NCBI GenBank assembly: GCA_030447725.1
Contig: JAUJOQ010000001.1
Location: forward strand, 659,974-723,973
Direction of reading: 5' to 3'
Source of the DNA: Thermoleophilaceae bacterium
Lineage (GTDB): Bacteria; Actinomycetota; Thermoleophilia; Solirubrobacterales; Thermoleophilaceae
DNA: 64,000 nucleotides
Positions 40,680 to 48,801 of the stretch are shown here, one piece after another. The notes below the pieces were generated by a model. That model saw only the letters and a list, made by a program, of their open reading frames with translations. It was not told the origin of the DNA and searched no databases. Each line of letters begins with the position of its first letter. Position 1 is the first letter of the stretch. The translations under genes and the position numbers were made by a program.

Positions 40680-41852
40680 TCAGCCCGCAGGCTGCAGGCC
40701 GAGCCGCCTCTTCAGCGCCGCCACCCGCCCCGCCGCGTCTCGCACGCGGGCGGCGAAGTCGGGGTCGCGCTGCGCGCGCTCGAGCAGCACCGGGTAGATC
40801 TCGTTCCAGCTGCCCGAGCCGGTCATCAGCACCAGGTCGTTGCCTGCTTGCACCGAGCGTACCGCCGCCTCGGCGACGTTCGAGCGGTCCTGCACTGCCT
40901 GCGCCTCGATGCTGTCGGTGACCACCGCGCCCTCGAAGCCGAGCTCGCCGCGCAACAGGTCCCCGAGCACCCCGCTCGACTGGGATGCGATGTCCTCCTC
41001 GTCGAGTGATGGATACAGGGCGTGAGAGGACATCACGAGCGGCACGTCCTCCTCGATGGCGGCGCGGAATGAAGGCAGGTCGCCCTCCTCGATCTGCTGC
41101 CTGGAGGAGGAGACGGTGACCGACTCGTCGTCGGTGTTCGCCCCCGCGGCGCCCAGGCCGGGGAAGTGCTTGGCGGTGGCGGCCACGCCTTCGTCGTCGT
41201 GGGCGCGCACCGCCGCCGCGACCATCGCGGGCACGGTGTCGGGATCGCCGCCGTACGCGCGGCCCGCGACCACCGAACCCGGCCCCGACGCCACGTCCGC
41301 CACCGGAGCCAGGTTCACGTTGATCCCCTCCCCGCGAAGGGCGCGGGCGCCCTCGCCGGCGGCCTGCGCGGCGGCGTCCGGCCTGGCCAGCGTGCCCTGG
41401 GAAGCCTCAGGCGCGGCGAATGCCACACTGCGGATGTCACCGCCCTCCTGATCGGTGGCCACGATCGCTCCTCCGCCCGCGGCTCGCTGCAGTGAGTCGG
41501 TCACAGACCTCAGCGTGTCCGAGTCCGGGGCGTTCTTGGCGAACAGGATCACGCCCGCGCCCTCGCCGTCGCGCAAGCGCCGGAGAATGTACGCCGGCGC
41601 CTCGGTGCCGTCGAAGCTCATGATCAGCAGCTCGCCCACCGCGCGCTCGAGCGACAGCTCGGCCTTGGGAACGACACGCTCGCCCGTCCCGTCGCGGGCA
41701 CCGGCCGGCTCGCCGGTCTCGCGCTCGCCCGATACCTGGTTCTCGCCCCCCGTACCGGCGCCGATCACGACGCCGGCGACAAGGGCCGCGGCGGCCGCCG
41801 CGCAGAGAGCGGTCAGTCGCCGGCGGGCGGCGGGATCACGCGCGACGGGCAC
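40680..41852 (-). CDS. Glycoside hydrolase family 3 (NagZ-like), membrane-anchored or secreted
   Basis: 390 aa from GTG 41852 (GTG 41900 possible). N-terminal signal or anchor (RRLTALCAAAAAALVAGVVI), a linker, then the GH3 barrel: AYILRRLRDGEGAGVILFA, GAIVATDQEGGDIRSVAFA, NLAPVADVASGPG, AATAKHFPGLGAAGANTDDE (KHFPG loop with the acid/base region) and VVTDSIEAQAV with the nucleophile Asp. NagZ-type enzymes cleave beta-GlcNAc from muropeptides or other substrates; being extracytoplasmic here suggests wall turnover (inference). Confidence 0.9.
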   Translation of the reverse strand: MPVARDPAARRRLTALCAAAAAALVAGVVIGAGTGGENQVSGERETGEPAGARDGTGERVVPKAELSLERAVGELLIMSFDGTEAPAYILRRLRDGEGAGVILFAKNAPDSDTLRSVTDSLQRAAGGGAIVATDQEGGDIRSVAFAAPEASQGTLARPDAAAQAAGEGARALRGEGINVNLAPVADVASGPGSVVAGRAYGGDPDTVPAMVAAAVRAHDDEGVAATAKHFPGLGAAGANTDDESVTVSSSRQQIEEGDLPSFRAAIEEDVPLVMSSHALYPSLDEEDIASQSSGVLGDLLRGELGFEGAVVTDSIEAQAVQDRSNVAEAAVRSVQAGNDLVLMTGSGSWNEIYPVLLERAQRDPDFAARVRDAAGRVAALKRRLGLQPAG

Positions 41853-41923
41853 GCGGGCAGGGTAGCCGTGGGAATCGATCCCCGACCTCATCCTCGCCAC
41901 GGAGCTGGGTCTGGTTCGCCGCG

Positions 41924-43039
41924 CTATCCGGGGTCGACGCGCCCTACGCCCGCCGCGGCACAGCCTGCTTCGAGCTCGTCGAGACCGAAGCCGTCGACGG
42001 GACCGAGCGCCCCGGCGCCCGTGAGGCCTCCGGCCGCAGCCCGCTGCGCCCCCCAGGCGAGTATCTCGCCGGTGAAGGTGTATGCATCGACGCCGCTCAG
42101 GTGCACCTCCGCCAGGAGCTTGCCGGAGGGGTCGTAGGCGGCGCCGACGACGTGCGATCCGCCGCGGGCGCGCTCACCGGCGTCCGGCCCGCCGGTGGAG
42201 CCCTTGATCAGCCGGTCGGCTGCGGCTGCATAGAGCGTCTTGACCCCGGGCACGCGGAAGGCGCCGGATCCGACCAGCGACACCGCCTGCACCGGGCGCG
42301 ACAGTGGGCCGAACCAGCCGAGAAAGGAGTTCACCTCCTGCAGACCGGCATGGATCCGGGGGAGAGCAAAATGCTCTGAGGAGCCGACCGCCACGGCGGA
42401 ACGGTCCCTGCCTCGAACCCTGAAGGTGCGGCGGCGCGCGGCGCCCCGCTCAGAGCGCAGGCTGCCACCCCGCCACGCGAAGCTCGGGGTTGCGGCGACG
42501 CCCGCGAGCGAGGCCTTCGTGCCGCCACTCATCGCCCCGGCGCCGGCGCTGCCGGTGATGAAGTAGCCGGTGTCGACGCGCACGGCCGCGGGGCCGGCGT
42601 CGCGCAGAGCGAGGGCGCCGGCCAGGTTGCCCGGTACCCAGTCGTAGCCGAAGGCGGTGACCATTCCGGTGCCTGCGGCGGCCGCCCGTGGCCCGTAGCG
42701 CTCGAACACCTCGCGGATGAAGGGTGGCTCGCCGGTGGAGTCGATGTAGTGCGCGCCCGCGGCGATGGCGGCCTCCGCTGCGGGCCTGCCCCACTTCACG
42801 AAGGGTCCTACCGTGGCCACCATCACGTCTCCCTCCTCCACCGTCGCCCTCACGGTCTCGGGTCGCGACACGTCGGCCACGGCCCTTTCCAGATCGCCGC
42901 CGAGCTCTCCCGCCACGTCAGCCAGCCGGGCGGCGTTGCGCGCCGCCAGCACGGGGCGCACGCCGCGGCGCACGAGCGCCTCCGCGGTCAGCCGGCCGGT
43001 GTAGCCGGTGGCCCCGAACACGACGATCCTTCCGGCCAC
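41924..43039 (-). CDS. Saccharopine dehydrogenase-like NAD(P)-binding protein
   Basis: 371 aa. Rossmann start IVVFGATGYTGRLTAEALVR, then RPVLAARNAARLADVAGELG and DVMVATVGPFVKWGRPAAEA; HYIDSTGEPPFIREVFERYG and GYDWVPGNLAGALAL. This is the saccharopine dehydrogenase/trans-acting enoyl reductase family (the latter acts in phthiocerol-type lipid synthesis in mycobacteria), but the substrate here is unknown. It is followed on the same strand by nothing close; the CNB protein gene lies 18 nt upstream, so the two may be co-transcribed. Confidence 0.85.
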   Translation of the reverse strand: MAGRIVVFGATGYTGRLTAEALVRRGVRPVLAARNAARLADVAGELGGDLERAVADVSRPETVRATVEEGDVMVATVGPFVKWGRPAAEAAIAAGAHYIDSTGEPPFIREVFERYGPRAAAAGTGMVTAFGYDWVPGNLAGALALRDAGPAAVRVDTGYFITGSAGAGAMSGGTKASLAGVAATPSFAWRGGSLRSERGAARRRTFRVRGRDRSAVAVGSSEHFALPRIHAGLQEVNSFLGWFGPLSRPVQAVSLVGSGAFRVPGVKTLYAAAADRLIKGSTGGPDAGERARGGSHVVGAAYDPSGKLLAEVHLSGVDAYTFTGEILAWGAQRAAAGGLTGAGALGPVDGFGLDELEAGCAAAGVGRVDPG

Positions 43040-43057
43040 CGGCGCGCAGCTCAGATC

Positions 43058-43447
43058 TCAGGCGTTGCCGCGGGCACGGGCCGCCGAGCGGATCTTGTCC
43101 GCGGCGCTGGGAACGGCCTTCTCCAGGCGCCTCATGTCCCACTGGTCCAAGGTGAGCAGGCGCATCGGCGACGTGGCCATCACCGTCGCGTTGCGCCGGT
43201 CGTGGCCGAGCAGCCCCATCTCACCGAAGAAGTCTCCCGGTCCGAGCTCGGCGAGCTTCTCGTCGCCGCGCGTGACCTCGGCGGTTCCCTCCTCGATCGC
43301 CATGAACTCGTACGCATAGTCGCCCTCGGTGACCAGCGGCTTGCCCTCGGACACAGAAACTTCGCTCACGAAGGGCGAGATCTTCTCCAGATCCTCGTCC
43401 GGCACGGACTCAAACAGCGGAAGCGTCTTCAGCCGGTTGGTGTCCAA
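43058..43447 (-). CDS. Stand-alone cyclic nucleotide-binding domain protein
   Basis: 129 aa from a TTG start at 43447 with GAGGAG 7 nt upstream. A single CNB fold: LKTLPLFESVPDEDLEKISP, KPLVTEGDYAYEFMAIEEG, ELGPGDFFGEMGLLGHDRRN (phosphate-binding cassette FFGEMGLL, then RRNATV). The Arg that binds cyclic phosphate is present. There is no DNA-binding domain, so it may gate a partner or act as a small signalling adaptor. It is divergent from the 125-aa protein gene at 43544. Confidence 0.88.
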   Translation of the reverse strand: MDTNRLKTLPLFESVPDEDLEKISPFVSEVSVSEGKPLVTEGDYAYEFMAIEEGTAEVTRGDEKLAELGPGDFFGEMGLLGHDRRNATVMATSPMRLLTLDQWDMRRLEKAVPSAADKIRSAARARGNA

Positions 43448-43543
43448 CCCGATCTCCTCACTCGCGGGAAGCTAACTGGTCGGAATCTAGCCCACCCCGG
43501 TCGCGATTGATCGGAGAGACGCCCCTCGGCGTAGAGACGGGAT

Positions 43544-43921
43544 ATGCCCTCCGTCCGCCGGCTGACCACCGCCTTCGCCCTGGGGCGCCTAGTTTTCGGG
43601 GTCGGCCTGATGGCCCGGCCCGAGCGCGTGGCCTCAGGCTGGATAGGCGCCGATGCCGAGAAGGGCGCGGTCAAGATCGTGCTTCGCGGCCTCGGCGCCC
43701 GCGATGTCGCGCTATCGGCGGGCGCGCTGGCGGCCCTCGGCGACGAGGACCGGCTGGCGCATTGGATCGCCGCGGCGATCGGTTGTGACCTCTCCGACGT
43801 CGTGTCCACGCTGGCGGCCCAGCCCGACGCCCTCCCCGGCAACGCCCGCTGGGGCACGGTCGCCCTCGGCGGCGGTGCGGCTCTCGCCGGCGCGCTGCTG
43901 CTCGCCCGGATGAAGCGATGA
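43544..43921 (+). CDS. Small membrane-associated hypothetical protein
   Basis: 125 aa. Hydrophobic stretches at about residues 14-23 and at the C-terminus (GTVALGGGAALAGALLLARM), with Ala/Gly-rich middle parts (GLGARDVALSAGALAALGDE, AAAIGCDLSDVVSTLAA). It resembles a family of short actinobacterial proteins found with redox genes; no function is assigned. The stop overlaps the ATG of the FAD oxidoreductase gene, so it is probably part of the lipid-modification operon. Confidence 0.75.
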   Translation: MPSVRRLTTAFALGRLVFGVGLMARPERVASGWIGADAEKGAVKIVLRGLGARDVALSAGALAALGDEDRLAHWIAAAIGCDLSDVVSTLAAQPDALPGNARWGTVALGGGAALAGALLLARMKR

Positions 43922-45183
43922 GGATCGCGGTCGTCGGGGCTGGCGTCTCGGGACTGGTAGCCGCCCACCGCCTGCACCGCGAGCACGACATCACGGTCTA
44001 CGAGGCGGGCGATCGTCTGGGCGGGCACTCCAACACCGTGCGCGTGGACTTGGCCGAGGAGACCCACTGGGTGGACACCGGCTTCATCGTGCTCAACGAC
44101 CGCAACTACCCCAACTTCGAGCCCCTTCTGGCAGAGCTGGGCGTGAGCACTCAGCCATCGCACATGAGCTTCTCGGTGAGCGACGGCGCCGACTTCGAGT
44201 ACGCGGGCACGCCCCGGGGGCTGTTCGCGAAGCCCTCGCACGCGGCCAGCCCGCGCTTCCTGCGGATGGTCGCCGACCTCGCGCGCTTCAACCGCCAGGC
44301 GCGCTCGCTGCTGGAGATGGCCCCCGGCGAGGGTCCTTCCCTGCGGCAGTTCCTCGCCGACGGCGGCTACGGCGACTGGTTCGTGCAGCGTCTGATCGTG
44401 CCCCAGGCCGCCGCCGTGTGGTCCGCCGACCCCGATGGGATGTGGTCCTTCCCCGCGAGCTTCCTCGCGCGCTTCTTTCACAACCACGGCATGCTGGGCT
44501 TCACCGGCCGGCCGCAGTGGCGCACCGTGACCGGAGGCTCGCGAACCTACGTCGAGGCGATCTCGCGGCCCTTCGCCGACCGCGTACGCCTGTCCGCGCC
44601 GGTGCGCTCGGTGACCCGCCGCGAGGACCACGTGGAGATCGCCGCCGACGGGTGCGAGACCGAGCGCTTCGACGAGGTGGTGATCGCCGCGCACTCCGAC
44701 CAGGCCCTCGCCATGCTCACCGACGCGTCCGCGCTCGAGCGTGAGCTGCTCGGCGCGGTGGGCTATCAGCCCAACGAAGCAGTGCTGCACACCGACGAGC
44801 GGCTGCTGCCTCGCCGCCGCGCGGCGTGGGCGAGTTGGAACTATCACCTTCGGTACGAGGCCACTCCACAAACCAAGCTGACGTACTGGATGAACAACCT
44901 GCAGTCGCTCGCGTCGGACACCAATTTCTGCGTGTCGCTGAACATGACCGACCAGATCGACCCGGGCAAGGTGATCCGCACGATCCCCTACGCGCATCCC
45001 GTCTTCACTCCCGAAGGCGTCTCCATCCAGCGCCGCCACGCCGAGATCTCAGGCATCGATCGCACCCACTTCTGTGGCGCCTACTGGCGCTGGGGCTTCC
45101 ACGAGGACGGCGTGGTGAGCGCCCTCAACGCACTCGAGCGCGTTGGCTCCAGCGAGAGGCTCGCGAGCAGGGCCGCGGCATGA
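43918..45183 (+). CDS. FAD-dependent oxidoreductase of lipid-modification operon
   Basis: 421 aa. FAD-binding Rossmann motif VVGAGVSGLVAAHRLHREH, then VYEAGDRLGGHSNTVRVDL and DTGFIVLNDRNYPNFEPLL; GGSRTYVEAISRPFADRVRL in the middle and RTHFCGAYWRWGFHEDGVVS near the end. This is the family found with DUF1365 and a cyclopropane-synthase-like methyltransferase, the same order as here. Related sets include the Bfa and Ufa systems that make 10-methyl or furan fatty acids, in which the FAD enzyme reduces or desaturates the acyl chain. The exact product here cannot be told. Confidence 0.9.
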   Translation: MRIAVVGAGVSGLVAAHRLHREHDITVYEAGDRLGGHSNTVRVDLAEETHWVDTGFIVLNDRNYPNFEPLLAELGVSTQPSHMSFSVSDGADFEYAGTPRGLFAKPSHAASPRFLRMVADLARFNRQARSLLEMAPGEGPSLRQFLADGGYGDWFVQRLIVPQAAAVWSADPDGMWSFPASFLARFFHNHGMLGFTGRPQWRTVTGGSRTYVEAISRPFADRVRLSAPVRSVTRREDHVEIAADGCETERFDEVVIAAHSDQALAMLTDASALERELLGAVGYQPNEAVLHTDERLLPRRRAAWASWNYHLRYEATPQTKLTYWMNNLQSLASDTNFCVSLNMTDQIDPGKVIRTIPYAHPVFTPEGVSIQRRHAEISGIDRTHFCGAYWRWGFHEDGVVSALNALERVGSSERLASRAAA

Positions 45184-45947
45184 CCGCCTCCGCGGTCTAC
45201 GACGGGTGGGTACGCCACCGTCGCCATACGCCGGTCGAGCATGAGTTCGCCTACCGCCACGCAATGGTGCTGCTCGACCTCGACGAGCTGCCCGAGGTGC
45301 TCGACACGCACCCCTTCTACTCCGCCACCGGCCGGGCGCCCGTGCGCTTCCGGCGCGAGGACTACATGGGCGATCCCGACCGCCCGCTCGACGACTGCGT
45401 GCGCGACCTGGTCGAGGAGCGCACCGGAGCGCGCCCGCGCGGCGCCGTGCGCCTGCTCACCACGCTGCGCACCTTCGGGCACAGCTTCAACCCAGTCTCG
45501 TTCTACTACTGCTTCACGGCCGGAAGCGAGCGCGTGGAGGCGGTGGTGGCGCAGGTGACCAACACGCCGTGGGGCGAGACGCACTCCTACGTGCTCAGCC
45601 GCTCGGAAGAGCACGCCGTGATGAAGGACACGATGGACAAGGTCTTTCACGTGTCGCCCTTCATCGGCATGGACAACCGCTACGACTGGCGCGTGACCGA
45701 GCCCAACGGCAAGCTCCTGGTTCACATCGACGAGCGCGACGCCGAGGGCAACGGGGTCTTCGACGCCACGCTGTCGCTGGACCGCCGCGAGCTCACCCGC
45801 GGGCGCCTGACTCGGATGCTCCTGCGCTTCCCCGCCACGTCGCTGCGCGTGGTCTTCCTCATCTACTGGAACGCGCTCAGGCTCAAGCTCAAAGGCGCCC
45901 CGTATCACCCCCATCCCAAACGAGATCTCTCGGAGCCGACCGGATGA
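45180..45947 (+). CDS. DUF1365 family protein
   Basis: 255 aa from ATG 45180 (ATGA overlap with the FAD gene). DUF1365 features: YDGWVRHRRHTPVEHEFAYR, LLTTLRTFGHSFNPVSFYYC, VVAQVTNTPWGETHSYVLS and KVFHVSPFIGMDNRYDWRV. It has no known enzyme motif; the family is nearly always encoded between an FAD oxidoreductase and a CFA-type methyltransferase and is thought to help lipid chain modification. It overlaps the methyltransferase gene by 4 nt (ATGA). Confidence 0.88.
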   Translation: MTASAVYDGWVRHRRHTPVEHEFAYRHAMVLLDLDELPEVLDTHPFYSATGRAPVRFRREDYMGDPDRPLDDCVRDLVEERTGARPRGAVRLLTTLRTFGHSFNPVSFYYCFTAGSERVEAVVAQVTNTPWGETHSYVLSRSEEHAVMKDTMDKVFHVSPFIGMDNRYDWRVTEPNGKLLVHIDERDAEGNGVFDATLSLDRRELTRGRLTRMLLRFPATSLRVVFLIYWNALRLKLKGAPYHPHPKRDLSEPTG

Positions 45948-47218
45948 CCAACACCCTTGCCCGCCGGTTCTTCTTCCGGCTGCTCTCGGGCATCCGCGAC
46001 GAACGGATCGAGATCTTCGAGCGCGGCCGGCGCTACTCGTTCGGCTCGCCCGACGCGAAGCTTCACGCCCAGGTCACCGTGCGCTCGCCGCACGTCTACC
46101 GGCAGGTGCTGCGCGGGTCCACGGGTCTGGCGCAGACCTACGTGGAGGGGGCGTGGGAGGCCGATGACCTGGTGGCCCTGGTGCGGATAGCCGCGCGCAA
46201 CATGGGCCCGCTCGACCGCGCGCGGCACGCGTGGCGGCACGTGCTGCGCACCGGACAGCACCTGGCCGACATGGTGCCTCACAACGACCCCGAGAGCAGC
46301 CGCGAGAACATCGCCGCCCACTACGACCTCGGCAACACGCTCTTCTCGCTCTTCCTCGATCCCACGATGATGTATTCCTGCGCGCTGTTCGAGTCCGCGG
46401 AGATGTCGCTCGAAGACGCACAGCTTGCCAAGCTGGAGCGGATCTGCAAGCGCCTCGAGCTGGGGCCGGAGGACCACCTGCTGGAGATCGGCACGGGCTG
46501 GGGCGCGATGGCCGTGCACGCGGCGTCGCGCTACGGCTGCCGCGTGACCACCACCACCATCTCGAAAGAGCAGCACGACATGGCGGTCGACCGGGTGCGC
46601 GCCGCCGGGCTCGAGGACCGGGTCGATGTCCTGCTCGAGGACTACCGCGTCCTCGAGGGCACCTACTCCAAGCTGGTGTCCATCGAGATGATCGAGGCGG
46701 TGGGCTGGCAGTACTTCGACACCTACTTCGAGCGATGCTCCGAGCTGCTCGAGCCCGACGGGCTGATGTTCCTGCAGGCGATCACCATCGACGACCGCGC
46801 CTACGAGGGCGAGAAGGCCTCCAAGAGCTTCATAAACACGCAGATCTTCCCCGGCGGCTGCCTTCCCTCCCTGGAGGTGATCCACCGCTGCCTGGCCGGG
46901 CGGACCGACATGCGCACCGTGTGGCTGGACGACGTGACCGCGCACTACGGAGAGACCGTGGCGCGCTGGCGGGAGACGTTCCTCTCGAGCGCCGAGCGCG
47001 CCGAGGCGCTCGGATACGACCTCGGCTTCCGTCGCATGTGGGAGCTGTATCTCTCCTATGTGGAGGCGGGCTTCCTCGAGCGCCGGATCGGCGACGTGCA
47101 GATGGTGTTCGCCAAGCCCGAGTGGCGGGGCAGGCTGCCCGAAGGGGGGCTAGGCCCGAGGCTCGCGGCTGAACATCCGGTCGGAGATCCGGTCGAGAAG
47201 GAACGCCGGGCCGCGTGA
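45944..47218 (+). CDS. Cyclopropane-fatty-acid-synthase-like methyltransferase
   Basis: 424 aa from ATG 45944. CFA synthase features: HYDLGNTLFSLFLDPTMMYS, the SAM-binding loop LLEIGTGWGAMAVHAASRYG, ISKEQHDMAVDRVRAAGLE and IEMIEAVGWQYFDTYFERC, followed by FPGGCLPSLE. It transfers a methyl group from SAM to an unsaturated acyl chain of phospholipids; with the FAD enzyme the product may be a methyl-branched or furan fatty acid, not a cyclopropane (inference). The last 69 nt overlap a convergent SDR gene. Confidence 0.92.
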   Translation: MTNTLARRFFFRLLSGIRDERIEIFERGRRYSFGSPDAKLHAQVTVRSPHVYRQVLRGSTGLAQTYVEGAWEADDLVALVRIAARNMGPLDRARHAWRHVLRTGQHLADMVPHNDPESSRENIAAHYDLGNTLFSLFLDPTMMYSCALFESAEMSLEDAQLAKLERICKRLELGPEDHLLEIGTGWGAMAVHAASRYGCRVTTTTISKEQHDMAVDRVRAAGLEDRVDVLLEDYRVLEGTYSKLVSIEMIEAVGWQYFDTYFERCSELLEPDGLMFLQAITIDDRAYEGEKASKSFINTQIFPGGCLPSLEVIHRCLAGRTDMRTVWLDDVTAHYGETVARWRETFLSSAERAEALGYDLGFRRMWELYLSYVEAGFLERRIGDVQMVFAKPEWRGRLPEGGLGPRLAAEHPVGDPVEKERRAA

Positions 47219-47947
47219 CGCCAGCTTGGCCACGGCGGTCTTGCCGCCGGGCCCGAGCACCGTACGGTCCTCGCGGATAGCGGCGATCACCTTGCCTGCC
47301 CACTCCGACGCGGGCACCTTGTCCCAGCGCGAGGTGTCGAGGTAGCGCCCGTAGGTCTCCTCGGTGGCATCGAGCATGTCCGTGTCCACGCCGCCGGTGG
47401 CCAGGTGCAGGGTGCTGACGCCCGTGCCCTTCAGCTCGCGGCGCAGAGACTCCGTGAAGGCCACGACCCCGGCCTTCGAGGCGGCGTAGGTGCTGGCCGC
47501 CGGGAAGAAGGCGTAGCCGGAGATGCTGGCGTTGTTGACCACCTTGCCCGACCGGCGCTCGAGCATCCCGGGCAGGACCGCCCGGGTGAGCTGCACCAGA
47601 CCCAGCAGGTTGGCCTGGAACATCGCGTAGACCTCTTCGAGATCCTGCTCCTCTAGCAGCCCTCCTGTGACCAGCCCGGCGTTGTTGACCAGCAGGTCGA
47701 TCCGGGCGAGGTCTGGCCCCAGCTCGGCGCAGCACTGCTCGATCGCCTCGCGCGAGCTCAGATCGATCCGCACCGCCTTCACCTCGCGGGCGCCGCTCGC
47801 ACCGGTGGCGATCGGCTCGAAGCCCCCAGGGTTGCGCATGCCGCAGAGCAGCAGGCCCAGCGGCTCACGGGCCAGAGCTTCGGACAGGGCCCGTCCGATG
47901 CCGCGGTTCGATCCGGTGACCAGCGCGGTACGCCCCGATAGGTCCAT
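47150..47947 (-). CDS. SDR family oxidoreductase
   Basis: 265 aa from ATG 47947. TGSNRGIGRALSEALARE gives the cofactor motif; VNNAGLVTGG; catalytic Ser in NNASISGYAFF and Tyr-Lys in TYAASKAGVVAFTES. The C-terminal helical part (DKVPASEWAGKVIAAIREDR) is common in actinobacterial SDRs. It is convergent with, and overlaps, the methyltransferase gene; divergent from the hydrolase gene at 48001. Substrate unknown. Confidence 0.9.
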   Translation of the reverse strand: MDLSGRTALVTGSNRGIGRALSEALAREPLGLLLCGMRNPGGFEPIATGASGAREVKAVRIDLSSREAIEQCCAELGPDLARIDLLVNNAGLVTGGLLEEQDLEEVYAMFQANLLGLVQLTRAVLPGMLERRSGKVVNNASISGYAFFPAASTYAASKAGVVAFTESLRRELKGTGVSTLHLATGGVDTDMLDATEETYGRYLDTSRWDKVPASEWAGKVIAAIREDRTVLGPGGKTAVAKLASRGPAFLLDRISDRMFSREPRA

Positions 47948-48000
47948 GGGTCCCAGCGTAAGGCGTATCTGATCGGGTGGACCCAACGATCCGTACAGCT

Positions 48001-48801
48001 ATGGGAATGCAACCAAGCGACCTGACACTCGCTCACGACCGCGCCGGCTCCGGCGAGCCGCTGGTGCTGGTGCACCCGCTCGGCGCCGACCGCGGCGTCT
48101 GGGCGCCCGTGATGGACCGCCTGGCCGCGCGCCACGATGTGATTGCGATGGACATGCCGGGCTTCGGCGAGTCGCCGGAGCTGCCGGAGGACGTGCCCGC
48201 CACCGCGCACGGCATCGCGACCGAGATCGCAGCCACTCTCGACTCGCTGGGCGTCGGCCGCGCACACGTGGCAGGCATCTCCCTCGGCGGCTGGGTCGCC
48301 CTGGAGTTCGCGAAGTCAGACCGCTGCCTGAGCGTGACCGGCCTCTGCGCCGCCGGGTTCTGGGCGCGGCCGCTCGGACCGCGGCCGGAGGCGTCGCGCG
48401 GCGCCGCCAAGGCGCTCGTGGGACTCCTGCGGCCGCTCCTGCAATCGGAGGACGGGCGGCGCCTGGCGCTCCGCGGGGTGATCGCGCATCCGGAGCGCGT
48501 GCCCCCCGCGGACGCGTACCGGCTGGTGCGCGCCTACGCCGCCTCTCCGGGCTTCGCCCGGGCAAACGCCGAGATGCGCAAGACCCTGTTCTCGGGGCTC
48601 GAGGACATCCGGGTTCCCGTCACGCTCGCGTGGGCCGACCGCGACCGGCTGGTGTCCCCGCCGCGCAGCGTGCCGCAGGGCGTGCACACCGTCCGCCTCC
48701 GCGACTGCGGGCACGTGCCGACCTGGGACAGCCCGGACCAGGTGGCGGCCGCCATCCTTCAGACCACCGCCGCGGCCCGCCCCGTATCGTCCGGGGCATG
48801 A
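48001..48801 (+). CDS. Alpha/beta-hydrolase
   Basis: 266 aa from ATG 48001 (GTG 47977 possible). Oxyanion HPLGADRGVW, nucleophile elbow GISLGGWVALEF (Ser), acid Asp in WADRDRLVSP and His in DCGHVPTWDSP. It resembles 3-oxoadipate enol-lactonase/haloperoxidase-like hydrolases, without enough to name a substrate. The stop overlaps the start of the oligopeptidase gene (ATGA), so they are co-transcribed. Confidence 0.9.
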   Translation: MGMQPSDLTLAHDRAGSGEPLVLVHPLGADRGVWAPVMDRLAARHDVIAMDMPGFGESPELPEDVPATAHGIATEIAATLDSLGVGRAHVAGISLGGWVALEFAKSDRCLSVTGLCAAGFWARPLGPRPEASRGAAKALVGLLRPLLQSEDGRRLALRGVIAHPERVPPADAYRLVRAYAASPGFARANAEMRKTLFSGLEDIRVPVTLAWADRDRLVSPPRSVPQGVHTVRLRDCGHVPTWDSPDQVAAAILQTTAAARPVSSGA

